Assembly (NCBI GenBank): GCA_937868075.1
Contig: CALMLL010000083.1
Span: 1 to 50,675, forward strand
Length of the DNA stretch: 50,675 bases
Source of the DNA: an uncultured Marmoricola sp.
GTDB taxonomy: Bacteria > Actinomycetota > Actinomycetes > Propionibacteriales > Nocardioidaceae
Direction: 5' to 3'
Shown: piece after piece, positions 40,901 to 48,093 of the stretch
Position numbering within the stretch: the first letter of the stretch is position 1
Layout of the letters: each line of letters starts with the position of its first letter
The notes under the pieces: model-generated
Database searches by the model: none
Told to the model about the DNA's origin: nothing
Seen by the model: only the letters and a program-made list of their open reading frames with translations
Made by a program: the position numbers and the translations under genes

Positions 40901-42482
40901 GTTGGGCGCCGGGTCGCCCGGTGAGCACGCCGGTGGCACGGTCCCAGACGACGCGCGGGCGTAACTCGGCGAACTCGTCGGAGGGGTACCTGCCGGCCAG
41001 GAGGTCGAGGGTGGCCTCGAAGGCACTGCGGGGCAGGGTCGCGAAACTCGCGGTACGGCGCATGAGGGTGAAGAGGTCCTCGATCGACCAATCGTCGAGC
41101 GCTGCGGCCGCGACCACCTGCTGGGCCAGGACGTCGAGCGGATTGGCCGGGATCGACAGCGCCTCGATCTGGCCCGTGCGCATGCGCTCGACGGCCACCG
41201 CAGTGGGGATCAGGTCGCCGCGGTGCTTGGGGAAGAGCACACCACGACTGACCTCGCCGACCTGGTGTCCGGCTCGGCCGACCCGTTGGAGGCCGCTGGC
41301 CACGCTGGGCGGCGACTCGATCTGCACGACGAGGTCGACCGCCCCCATGTCGATACCGAGTTCGAGGCTGCTGGTCGCCACCACGCAGGGGAGACGACCC
41401 CGTTTGAGATCGTCCTCGATGATCGCCCGCTGCTCCTTGCTCACCGAGCCGTGGTGGGCCTTGGCCAGCAGCGGTGGAGCCCCAAGAGCGGCTCCGGATT
41501 GGGCCATCACCTCGGCCGGCGAGCCTGCCGGTGCGAGGCCGACGCCCAACCTCTCCGCATGCACCTCGTTGAGGCGGGCGGTCAGTCTCTCGGCCAACCG
41601 CCGGGAGTTGGCAAAGACGATCGTGGACTTGTGGGCCTCGACCAGATCGACCACGCGCTCCTCGACGTAGGGCCAGATAGAGGTGTGGCGGGTGCCACCG
41701 GCAGCCGACCCGGTGCTCACCTCCTGGACCTCCTGGCCCAACTCGGTCATGTCCTCCACCGGTACGACGACGCGCAGATCCCAGGCCTTGGTGTTGGGTG
41801 GGGCGACGATGTCCACCGGGGCGGCCCCACCCAGGAAGCGGGCAACCTCTTCGATCGGGCGCACAGTGGCGCTGAGCCCGATGCGCTGGGCGGGTGTCGG
41901 GAGGAGTGCGTCGAGGCGCTCCAGCGACACCGCCAGGTGGGCGCCGCGCTTGCTGCCTGCCACGGCGTGGACCTCGTCGAGGATGACGGTCTCGACGTAC
42001 CGCAGGGTCTCACGGGCTCGTGAGGTCAGCATCAAGAACAGCGACTCGGGCGTGGTGATCAAGATGTCGGGCGGATGCGTGGAGAGTCGTCGTCGCTCGG
42101 CAGCAGGGGTGTCTCCTGAGCGCACCCCGACCTGGATCTGGGGCACCTCGAGACCGAGGCGAGCCGCGGTGTGCCCGATGCCGGTCAGCGGCGCACGCAG
42201 GTTGCGTTCGACATCGACGGCCAGCGCTTTGAGCGGGGAGATGTAGAGGACCCGACAGCGCTGCTCCTTGGGCGGGGTCGGGGTGCACATCAACTCGTCG
42301 AGGGCCCACAAGAACGCGCTCAGGGTCTTGCCACTCCCGGTGGGAGCAACGACGAGGGCGTGGCGGCCCTGGGAGATCGCCGACCAGGCCCCTGCCTGAG
42401 CGGGGGTGGGCTCGGCGAAGGCGGCTTCGAACCACACCCGGGTGGGTGCGGAGAAACCGGCCAGCGCCGCCGACGTACTCAC
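37965..42482 (-). CDS. lhr: ATP-dependent helicase Lhr (large helicase-related protein)
   Basis: A 1505-residue superfamily 2 helicase that unwinds DNA/DNA and RNA/DNA duplexes in repair. Walker A is APTGSGKT (46-53), and the DEVH box lies in VILDEVHAVAGSKRG. Motif III is GLSATVRPIEEVARFLGG, and motif VI lies in LQRVGRAGHQVGEV. The C-terminal half carries the winged helices and beta-barrel domains of long Lhr. The length is normal for actinobacterial Lhr. The GTG at 42482 has CAGGAT six bases upstream. It heads an operon with DUF3054 and nei2. Confidence 0.96.
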   Translation of the reverse strand: MSTSAALAGFSAPTRVWFEAAFAEPTPAQAGAWSAISQGRHALVVAPTGSGKTLSAFLWALDELMCTPTPPKEQRCRVLYISPLKALAVDVERNLRAPLTGIGHTAARLGLEVPQIQVGVRSGDTPAAERRRLSTHPPDILITTPESLFLMLTSRARETLRYVETVILDEVHAVAGSKRGAHLAVSLERLDALLPTPAQRIGLSATVRPIEEVARFLGGAAPVDIVAPPNTKAWDLRVVVPVEDMTELGQEVQEVSTGSAAGGTRHTSIWPYVEERVVDLVEAHKSTIVFANSRRLAERLTARLNEVHAERLGVGLAPAGSPAEVMAQSGAALGAPPLLAKAHHGSVSKEQRAIIEDDLKRGRLPCVVATSSLELGIDMGAVDLVVQIESPPSVASGLQRVGRAGHQVGEVSRGVLFPKHRGDLIPTAVAVERMRTGQIEALSIPANPLDVLAQQVVAAAALDDWSIEDLFTLMRRTASFATLPRSAFEATLDLLAGRYPSDEFAELRPRVVWDRATGVLTGRPGAQRLAVTSGGTIPDRGLFGVFLVGGQTTGARVGELDEEMVYESRVGDVFTLGTTSWRIEDITHDRVLVSPAPGQPGRLPFWTGDSLGRPAELGEAVGAFTRELAAATPTDAKQRAAAAGLDEWAADNMVSLLTEQKAATTVVPDDRRLVVERFHDELGDWRIVVHSPYGMGVHAPWALALNARLRERYGLEAQAMAADDGIVLRIPETDQDPPGAELIVFEPDEIESLVTTEVGGSALFASRFRECAARALLLPRRDPGRRAPLWQQRQRSAQLLEVAARYPSFPIVLEAVREVLQDVYDVPALVQVLTRIDRREIQVVDVTTTAPSPFARNLLFGYVAAFMYEGDSPLAERRAAALSLDQGLLAELLGRAELRELLDLEVLAELELELQRLTPSRRARDAEGVADLLRLLGPLSEAEIAERAVDFQPTWLTDLDRRIVLVRIGGEERWSAVEDVARLRDGLGVPVPAGTADVFTEPVADPLGDLIGRFARTHGPFTTADVASRLGLGAAVAASTLARLVVAGRLVEGEFRPAGTGLEWCDPGVLRTLRRRSLAKLRHEVEPVEPDTLGRFLPTWQQVGGRLRGLDGVVAAIEQLAGAPVPASALETLVLPARVRDYAPALLDQLTATGEVLWAGHGALPGNDGWVSLHLADSAPLTLPEPGPLDLSAEHEAVLSALAGGGAYFFRGLSDAIGASDDAALSAVLWDLAWSGRIGNDTLAPLRLRVSARGAHRSRPPAARVRSRRPGRPALPTRSGPPDTAGRWFLLPTVEPDPTKRAHALAQTLLDRHGIVTRGAVASERVPGGFAAVYKVLSALEEAGRCRRGYFVAGLGAAQFGTAGAVDRLRASTPEERPGQEPMALALAATDSANPFGAALPWPDSGGGHRPGRKAGAMVVLVEGSLAIYVERGGRTILTFGAPDRFEVAFGALATAVRAGALGKLSVETADGEALLGNGPREVALRAAMEAAGFVANPRGLRLRA

Positions 42483-42583
42483 CGGGACATCCTGCCAGGG
42501 GGCGCCGACGAGTCACGGGCCTCGGCGCTGAGAGTGACCGGCAGTCGCGGTCCCCGAGGAGAGGACAAGGAGGGGTCAGGAAA

Positions 42584-43609
42584 ATGAGCAGAAACCGTCA
42601 GACCGGTTGGCTAGTGTCGGGAAACGTGTCTGATGCTCCCCGTGAAGCCACCGACCAGGACAACTCTGGTGAGCTCGGCTCGCCCGAAGGGTCGATGGTG
42701 CATGCTCGCGGGCTGCACAAGAGTTTCGGCGATTTCGAGGCGGTCAAGGGCATCGATTTCGATGTCCGCCGAGGTGAGTGTTTCGGTTTCCTCGGTCCCA
42801 ATGGTGCGGGCAAGTCGTCCACCATGCGCATGATCGGCGCGATCTCACCGGTCAGCAGCGGCACGCTGCGCATGCTCGGCATGGATCCGGCCACCCACGG
42901 CTCTCAGATTCGAGCAAAGCTCGGGGTCTGCCCCCAAGAGGACTCCCTCGACGCCGAACTCAATGTGAGTGAGAACCTCTTCGTCTATGGCCGCTACTTC
43001 GGTCTCCCGCGGGCGCCACTTCGGCTCAAGGTCGCGGAGATGTTGGAGTTCGTCCAACTCACCGACAAGGCCAAGTCCAAGGTCTCCGAACTCAGCGGTG
43101 GCATGAAGCGCCGCCTCTCGATCGCCCGGTCGCTGATCAACGATCCCCAACTCCTGCTCCTCGATGAGCCGACCACCGGGCTTGACCCGCAGGCACGGCA
43201 CCTGCTCTGGGATGGGATCTATCGCCTCAAGCAGGCCGGTGTCACCGTTGTGTTGACCACCCACTACATGGACGAGGCCGAGCAACTGTGTGACCGACTC
43301 GTGGTCATGGACGACGGCCGGATCGTCGCCCAGGGCACCCCTCGCGATCTGATCGCGCACCATTCCACTCGGGAAGTGGCCGAGTTGCGATTCCCGGTGG
43401 GTGACCAGCAGCGCTACGCCGACCAGGTCGCCGATCTGGCCGAGCGGATCGAGGTGCTTCCCGATCGGGTGTTGCTCTACACCGCTGACGGCGACCACGC
43501 CGTCGCGCAGGTCCATGCTCGGGGCATCGCCACCGAGACCGCGATGGTTCGCCGGTCTTCCCTGGAGGACGTGTTCTTGCATCTGACCGGTCGAAGTCTG
43601 GTCGACTGA
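42584..43609 (+). CDS. ABC transporter ATP-binding protein (NodI/DrrA type)
   Basis: A 341-residue cytosolic ATPase of the drug/lipo-oligosaccharide exporter class. Walker A GPNGAGKSS is at about 71-79, followed by GVCPQEDSLDAELNV, the signature LSGGMKRR and Walker B LLLLDEPTTGLDPQ. A C-terminal regulatory extension ends in RRSSLEDVFLHLTGRSL, typical of DrrA and NodI. I chose the ATG at 42584 for its strong AAGGAGG Shine-Dalgarno sequence. The GTG at 42626 is an alternative, with TAGTGT 8 bases upstream. The stop overlaps the first permease start. Confidence 0.9.
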   Translation: MSRNRQTGWLVSGNVSDAPREATDQDNSGELGSPEGSMVHARGLHKSFGDFEAVKGIDFDVRRGECFGFLGPNGAGKSSTMRMIGAISPVSSGTLRMLGMDPATHGSQIRAKLGVCPQEDSLDAELNVSENLFVYGRYFGLPRAPLRLKVAEMLEFVQLTDKAKSKVSELSGGMKRRLSIARSLINDPQLLLLDEPTTGLDPQARHLLWDGIYRLKQAGVTVVLTTHYMDEAEQLCDRLVVMDDGRIVAQGTPRDLIAHHSTREVAELRFPVGDQQRYADQVADLAERIEVLPDRVLLYTADGDHAVAQVHARGIATETAMVRRSSLEDVFLHLTGRSLVD

Positions 43610-44403
43610 TGAGTGCGCCGGTCAGTTCGCTGGACATGCTGGGGCGCCAGTTCGACTTCTGGTGGGCGCTGTATCGCCGGACCTTCCGCGGCAATGTGGT
43701 CTCCAGCTTCTTCTTCCCACTCTTCAACGCGCTGGCGATGGGGGTGTTGCTGGGCGGCTACGTCAAGGTTGACCCCGCTCGACTCGAAGGAGCCACCTCC
43801 TATCTCGCCTTCGTGGTGCCCGGACTTCTGGCCGGCAACGCCATGATGACCGGTTTCGGTGATGCCAGTTACCCCGTTGTCGGAGCGCTGAAGTGGGATC
43901 GCACCTACTACGCGATGCAGGCCAGCCCACTGCGCGTGCGCGACATCGTCAACGGCCACCTGGGTTTGATGGCATTCCGGTTCCTCGTCGCCTCCTCGGT
44001 GTTCGTGCTGGTCCTTGCTCCCTTCGGTGTCTTCGCCACCTGGTGGGGTGCGCTGGGGGCGGTCGTCGTCGGTGTGTTCGTGGGGCTCGCCTTCGCGCTG
44101 CCGATGTACGCCCTCAGCGCCCGACTGGGGGAGGAAACGTGGTTCACGCTGCTGTGGCGTGTCGGGGTGATGCCGCTGTTCTTGTTCTCTGGTGCCTTCT
44201 TCCCGCTCAGCAACCTGTCCCCGCCACTGTCCGCGCTGGCCAAGCTGATGCCCCTGTGGCACGGGGTTGATCTGGCCCGCATGCTCTGCCTCGACACCTG
44301 GGACGGTCCGCAGGCGCTGCTGCACATCGGGTACCTCGGCGCGCTGAGTGTCGTCTTCTACCTGGTCTCGGTTCGTGAACTCGAACGGAGGTTGCAGCAC
44401 TGA
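43609..44403 (+). CDS. ABC-2 type exporter permease (NodJ/DrrB type), first
   Basis: A 264-residue ABC-2 membrane permease with six predicted transmembrane segments, among them FFFPLFNALAMGVLLGGYV, YLAFVVPGLLAGNAMMTGFG and VGVMPLFLFSGAFFPLSNL, the last carrying the family's FSGxFFPL motif. It probably exports a lipo-oligosaccharide, lipid or drug. The gene overlaps both neighbours by one base (TGATG). Together with the next gene it likely forms a heterodimer driven by the upstream ATPase. Confidence 0.9.
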   Translation: MSAPVSSLDMLGRQFDFWWALYRRTFRGNVVSSFFFPLFNALAMGVLLGGYVKVDPARLEGATSYLAFVVPGLLAGNAMMTGFGDASYPVVGALKWDRTYYAMQASPLRVRDIVNGHLGLMAFRFLVASSVFVLVLAPFGVFATWWGALGAVVVGVFVGLAFALPMYALSARLGEETWFTLLWRVGVMPLFLFSGAFFPLSNLSPPLSALAKLMPLWHGVDLARMLCLDTWDGPQALLHIGYLGALSVVFYLVSVRELERRLQH

Positions 44404-45176
44404 TGAGCATCACCGCCTACGTCGGGGCCACCCACGTCCTGTTCCGCAACTACCTCGTCTACAAGCGCTCGTGGCTGGTCTTCCTCTCCGGCTTCATCGA
44501 GCCGGTGCTCTACCTGTTTTCGATCGGTGTCGGGGTGGGGCAGTTGGTCACCGGCTTCGAGATCGGGGGAAGGCTGGTCAGCTACACCGCGTTCGTCGCT
44601 CCGGCGATGCTGGCCCTGTCCGCCTTCAGCGGGAGCCTGTTCGACTCCACGTTCAACTTCTTCTTCAAACTCAAGTACGAGAAGGTCTACGACACCATCA
44701 TCGTGACCCCGCTCAGCGTCTTCGACATCGCGCGTGGCGAGATCATCTGGTGCGTGCTCCGCTCGGGCATCTACTCGGCCGGGTTCCTGGCGATCATGGC
44801 CGCGATGGGCCTCGTGCAGTCCTGGTGGGCGCTGCTGGCCTGGCCGGCCACGGTGTTGATCGGGTTCGCGATCGCCTCGATCGGGATGGCCCTGACCACC
44901 TTCATGAAGTCCTGGCAGGACTTCGAGTTCGTCACCCTGGCCGTCACCCCGATGACCCTCTTCTCGGCCACCTTCTTCCCGGTCACCGCCTATCCCGAGG
45001 CGGTGCGATGGATCCTGGAGGTGACCCCGCTCTATCGCGGGGTCGTGCTGTGCCGAGAGCTCACCACCGGCACTCCGACGCTGGCCTCCCTGGTCTCGGT
45101 GGTCTACCTCGTCGGGCTGGGGTACCTCGGCGTACGCATCATCGGCAGGCGCCTGGAGCGGCTCCTGCTGCACTGA
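44403..45176 (+). CDS. ABC-2 type exporter permease (NodJ/DrrB type), second
   Basis: A 257-residue paralogue-like permease with six predicted transmembrane segments. FLSGFIEPVLYLFSIGVGVG and YTAFVAPAMLALSAFSGSLF open the ABC-2 domain, and the conserved PMTLFSATFFPVTAYPE lies in the last third. It completes the exporter. It converges with the MOSC gene, leaving 23 bases with no clear terminator. Confidence 0.9.
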   Translation: MSITAYVGATHVLFRNYLVYKRSWLVFLSGFIEPVLYLFSIGVGVGQLVTGFEIGGRLVSYTAFVAPAMLALSAFSGSLFDSTFNFFFKLKYEKVYDTIIVTPLSVFDIARGEIIWCVLRSGIYSAGFLAIMAAMGLVQSWWALLAWPATVLIGFAIASIGMALTTFMKSWQDFEFVTLAVTPMTLFSATFFPVTAYPEAVRWILEVTPLYRGVVLCRELTTGTPTLASLVSVVYLVGLGYLGVRIIGRRLERLLLH

Positions 45177-45199
45177 GAGGGTGCCCCCACGAGGGCGGT

Positions 45200-45778
45200 T
45201 CAGCCCTGTCCGGGCCGGATGACGGTGACTGTGCTGCCGCGACGGATGGTTCCGGGCATCACCACGCGGGCATTGAGCCCGCGCAGGCGCCGAGGTCGCC
45301 CCTCCCGACCGTTGACGAAGCGCATCGCGTCCTCACCGAAGCGTTCGATGAACTTCGCGCACCCGGTGTGGGGCTGCTCGGTCACCTCGATGACCGCGTC
45401 CGGAGAGTCGGCGTCGCCGAAGACCAGGCGCGACCCGGCAGGCAGGTTGGCGGTGGACAGATCGAGGTCGAGATAGAGCTGGTCACCGGCCAGGGGTTCG
45501 CGCGCTGGGTCATCGGCCAGGAACTGCACCATGGGATGACTCATCACGTTGAGTTGCGTGTCCGGGTGGGGGCTGCCATCCGGAGTCCGGCTGCTGGTCC
45601 GGCGGCTCCAGTTGTCCCCGACCAGCCCGAGGTGTTGATCCAACTCGGCCTCGGTCAGCACGTCGCGCTCACCGATCTCGGGTCGCCGCACGATCAGTGC
45701 CAACGTGCCCCGATCGCGCGGGGTCGCGTCGATGGAGGGCAAGAAGGCGATCAGCTCAGGCATGGTCCGGTAGCGCAT
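45200..45778 (-). CDS. MOSC-domain protein
   Basis: A 192-residue protein of the MOSC family (molybdenum cofactor sulfurase C-terminal domain, related to YiiM). The conserved cysteine is C140 in EVTEQPHTGCAKF, flanked by RFVNGREGRPRRLRGLNARV. MOSC proteins transfer sulfur to, or reduce substrates with, the molybdenum cofactor; the substrate here is unknown. I chose the ATG at 45778 with AAGGA upstream. The promoter region is shared with the divergent leader ORF and DUF3046 gene. Confidence 0.85.
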   Translation of the reverse strand: MRYRTMPELIAFLPSIDATPRDRGTLALIVRRPEIGERDVLTEAELDQHLGLVGDNWSRRTSSRTPDGSPHPDTQLNVMSHPMVQFLADDPAREPLAGDQLYLDLDLSTANLPAGSRLVFGDADSPDAVIEVTEQPHTGCAKFIERFGEDAMRFVNGREGRPRRLRGLNARVVMPGTIRRGSTVTVIRPGQG

Positions 45779-45820
45779 GAAGGCGATCCTTGCAGGTTTA
45801 GCAACCGCTTCAAGCGTGGC

Positions 45821-45826
45821 TACTCT
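45821..45826 (+). promoter_or_regulatory. -10 element of the leader ORF / DUF3046 gene
   Basis: TACTCT lies six bases before the ATG at 45833. The palindrome CGCTT-C-AAGCG (45806-45816) is just upstream and may be an operator. Confidence 0.5.
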
Positions 45827-45832
45827 TCGCCC

Positions 45833-45874
45833 ATGACGGCGCCCCTCCACACACTCCTGGTCGTGAACCCATGA
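45833..45874 (+). CDS. Putative leaderless 13-codon leader peptide
   Basis: ATG to TGA encodes 13 residues, MTAPLHTLLVVNP. It starts right after the promoter hexamer, and its TGA overlaps the DUF3046 ATG (ATGA). The DUF3046 gene has no Shine-Dalgarno sequence of its own, so translation of this short ORF followed by re-initiation is a plausible way to start it. The peptide itself may have no function. Confidence 0.45.
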   Translation: MTAPLHTLLVVNP

Positions 45875-46065
45875 GGCACACCGAGTTCTGGTCGCGCATG
45901 GAGGCGCACTTCGGATCCGGCTATGCGCATGTGTGGGCGGGCCGGCACGTCTTGGCCGAACTCGAGCACCGCACCGTGGCCCAGGCGTTGGAATCGGGCG
46001 AATCGCCCAAACGGGTGTGGCGGGCCGTTTGGGCCCACGAGAGACTGCCCGCGCGCGAGCGTTGA
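45871..46065 (+). CDS. DUF3046 protein
   Basis: A 64-residue protein starting MRHTEFWSRMEAHFGSGYA and containing WAGRHVLAELEHRTVAQAL. This is the DUF3046 family, found in actinobacteria and frequently near recA. No function is known. It is small, soluble and basic towards the end, with no signal peptide. The start is the ATG in an ATGA overlap with the 13-codon leader ORF. Here two genes (5'-nucleotidase, MFS) separate it from recA. Confidence 0.88.
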   Translation: MRHTEFWSRMEAHFGSGYAHVWAGRHVLAELEHRTVAQALESGESPKRVWRAVWAHERLPARER

Positions 46066-46117
46066 GCAGCGGCGGGAGGGGCTAGACCACCCCTCGCGGC
46101 GACCCCCCGAACCTGGC

Positions 46118-46123
46118 TAGTGT
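46118..46123 (+). promoter_or_regulatory. -10 element of the 5'-nucleotidase gene
   Basis: TAGTGT within TGGCTAGTGT gives an expected leader of about 30 nt containing the Shine-Dalgarno GGAAAGAA. The same ten bases occur at 42608-42617, within the early codons of the ABC ATPase gene. Confidence 0.5.
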
Positions 46124-46161
46124 GCCGTCGTCCCCCTGCCGCCGAACCTGGAAAGAAATCC

Positions 46162-47988
46162 ATGCGACGACACCTCCTCACCGCCGCCGTGGCCACCTCG
46201 GCGATGGCGTTCACCCTCGCTGCCGGTGCCACCACCGCGAGCGCGAATCCGACCAAGAAGCCCAAACCGGCGGCCAGCACCGTGCCGGTCCAGATCCTGA
46301 GTTTCAACGACTTCCACGGCAACCTCGAGCCGCCCAGCGGGTCGTCGGGACGAGTGGTCGTCGACCACCGCATCGACCCGGCCACGTTGAAGGCCGTGGA
46401 CGTTACCAAGGACGTGGGCGGTGTCGAGTACCTCGCCACCCACCTCGCCGCAGCCCGGCAGGGACAGCAAGCCAGCTTCACGGTTGCAGCCGGTGACCTC
46501 ATCGGCGCCACCCCGTTGCTGTCCGCGGCGTTCCACGACGAACCGGCGATCGAAGCCATGAACGCCCTCCACCTAGACGTCAGCGCCGTCGGCAACCACG
46601 AGTTCGACGAGGGCTACCTGGAGTTGCAGCGCATGCAGCAAGGTGGCTGTCTGCCCGATGGCGACGGCAAGGACAACCAGAACTCGTGCCCCGACGGATC
46701 CTTCGGTGGCGCGAAGTTCGACTACCTCGCCGCCAACGTGAAGTACGCCGGGACCAACGACACGATCCTGCCCGCCTTCGCAGTCAAGCAGATCGGTGCG
46801 GTGCGCATCGGTTTCATCGGCATGACGTTGCGCGACACCCCGTCGATCGTGACCGCTTCGGGCGTCAAGGGCCTGGAGTTCACCGACGAGGTCGAGACCG
46901 CCAACGCGTTGGTGCCCGTCCTTCGCAAGGAGTACGGCGTCAAGGCGATCGTCGTCCTCATCCACCAGGGCGGGACCCCGGGACAGCAAACCTGGATCGG
47001 CCCGGACAACAAGCCCTACAAGGTCAACCCGACCTATGACTACACCTGCGGTCTGGGTGGCTCACTGCTCCCCACTTCGCCGATCCTGAGCATCGCTTCC
47101 CGTTTGGATCCCCAGATCGACATGGTCGTGTCGGGCCACACCCACCAGCCCTATGTGTGCGACGTGCCCGACCCGGAGGGCAAGTCCCGACTCGTGACCA
47201 GTGCTTCCTCCTTCGGACGGCTGTTCACCGACACCCGGCTGACCTACGACAAGTCGACCCAGGACATCGTTCGCAGCACTGTCGAGGGCAGCAACATGAT
47301 GGTCACCCGCGATGTCTCCAAGGACCCGACCGAGACTGCGCTGATCGCCCACTACAAGGAGCTCATCCGCCCCATCGCCAGCCGGGTGATCGGGCACATC
47401 AACGCGGATGTCAACCGGGTGTCGAACGCCGCTGGAGAGACCGCGCTGGGCGACCTGATCGCCGATGGGCAACTGGCCGATCCCTCGGTCGTCACCGGAG
47501 GTCAGCAACCCGTGATCGCCTTCATGAACCCGGGCGGCATCCGCGCGGACCTCACCTACAGCTTCTCGCCCTATGGCGAAGCAGCAGGTGACGTCACCTT
47601 CGATGAGGCCTTCACGGTCCAGCCGTTCAACAACTACCTGGTGTCCATGACCTTGTCGGGGCAAGACATCTACGACGTTCTGGCCCAGCAGGTCACCGGT
47701 CCGAACCTCAACGCCCGCAAGATCCTCCAGGTCTCCAACGGCTTCAGTTACACACTGGGACCAGCTGGAGCCGTCGACGGAAGCGTGATGCTCAACGGAA
47801 CGCCCATCGACAAGGTGGCCGCCTACCGGATCGTCACCAACAACTTCCTGGCCGACGGGGGCGACAACTTCCCGGCGTTCAAGAAGGGGACTGGGGTCTA
47901 CTACGGCGGGTTGGACATCGACGCGTTCGCGAACTACCTGGCCGCGAACTCGCCGTACACCCCGGGGGCGTTGACCCGGATCAACTAG
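46162..47988 (+). CDS. Secreted metallophosphatase / 5'-nucleotidase (UshA type)
   Basis: A 608-residue exported enzyme with a Sec signal peptide of about 28 residues (basic start, Ala-rich core, ASA cleavage site). The metallophosphatase domain has D50 and H52 in SFNDFHGN, GD at 111-112, NHE at 145-147 and SGHTHQPYV. The C-terminal 5'-nucleotidase domain has FMNPGGIRADL and FTVQPFNNYLV. It dephosphorylates extracellular nucleotides or related phosphate esters. The ATG at 46162 was chosen for its Shine-Dalgarno sequence and signal peptide; in-frame upstream codons lack both. A hairpin follows the stop. Confidence 0.92.
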   Translation: MRRHLLTAAVATSAMAFTLAAGATTASANPTKKPKPAASTVPVQILSFNDFHGNLEPPSGSSGRVVVDHRIDPATLKAVDVTKDVGGVEYLATHLAAARQGQQASFTVAAGDLIGATPLLSAAFHDEPAIEAMNALHLDVSAVGNHEFDEGYLELQRMQQGGCLPDGDGKDNQNSCPDGSFGGAKFDYLAANVKYAGTNDTILPAFAVKQIGAVRIGFIGMTLRDTPSIVTASGVKGLEFTDEVETANALVPVLRKEYGVKAIVVLIHQGGTPGQQTWIGPDNKPYKVNPTYDYTCGLGGSLLPTSPILSIASRLDPQIDMVVSGHTHQPYVCDVPDPEGKSRLVTSASSFGRLFTDTRLTYDKSTQDIVRSTVEGSNMMVTRDVSKDPTETALIAHYKELIRPIASRVIGHINADVNRVSNAAGETALGDLIADGQLADPSVVTGGQQPVIAFMNPGGIRADLTYSFSPYGEAAGDVTFDEAFTVQPFNNYLVSMTLSGQDIYDVLAQQVTGPNLNARKILQVSNGFSYTLGPAGAVDGSVMLNGTPIDKVAAYRIVTNNFLADGGDNFPAFKKGTGVYYGGLDIDAFANYLAANSPYTPGALTRIN

Positions 47989-48011
47989 TCGAGGGTCAGC
48001 CCAACGTGTGA

Positions 48012-48047
48012 GTGGGGGTCGCGAGGGTCGTTCCTCGCGGCCCCCGC
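48012..48047 (+). terminator. GC-rich stem after the 5'-nucleotidase gene
   Basis: GGGGGTCGCGAGG (48014-48026) pairs with CCTCGCGGCCCCC (48033-48045) over 13 bp with one G-T pair, a 6-base loop, and further pairing outside. No T-run follows, as is usual in high-GC actinobacteria. Confidence 0.6.
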
Positions 48048-48093
48048 TGCGCTGTGGCCGATCGCATGGTCGGCGTACGGCAAGATGCTCCCC

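Noticed and set aside
45833..45874. Remnant of a diacylglycerol kinase gene
   Set aside because: Only the six residues LLVVNP fit. The next codon is a stop and no kinase motifs follow in any frame.
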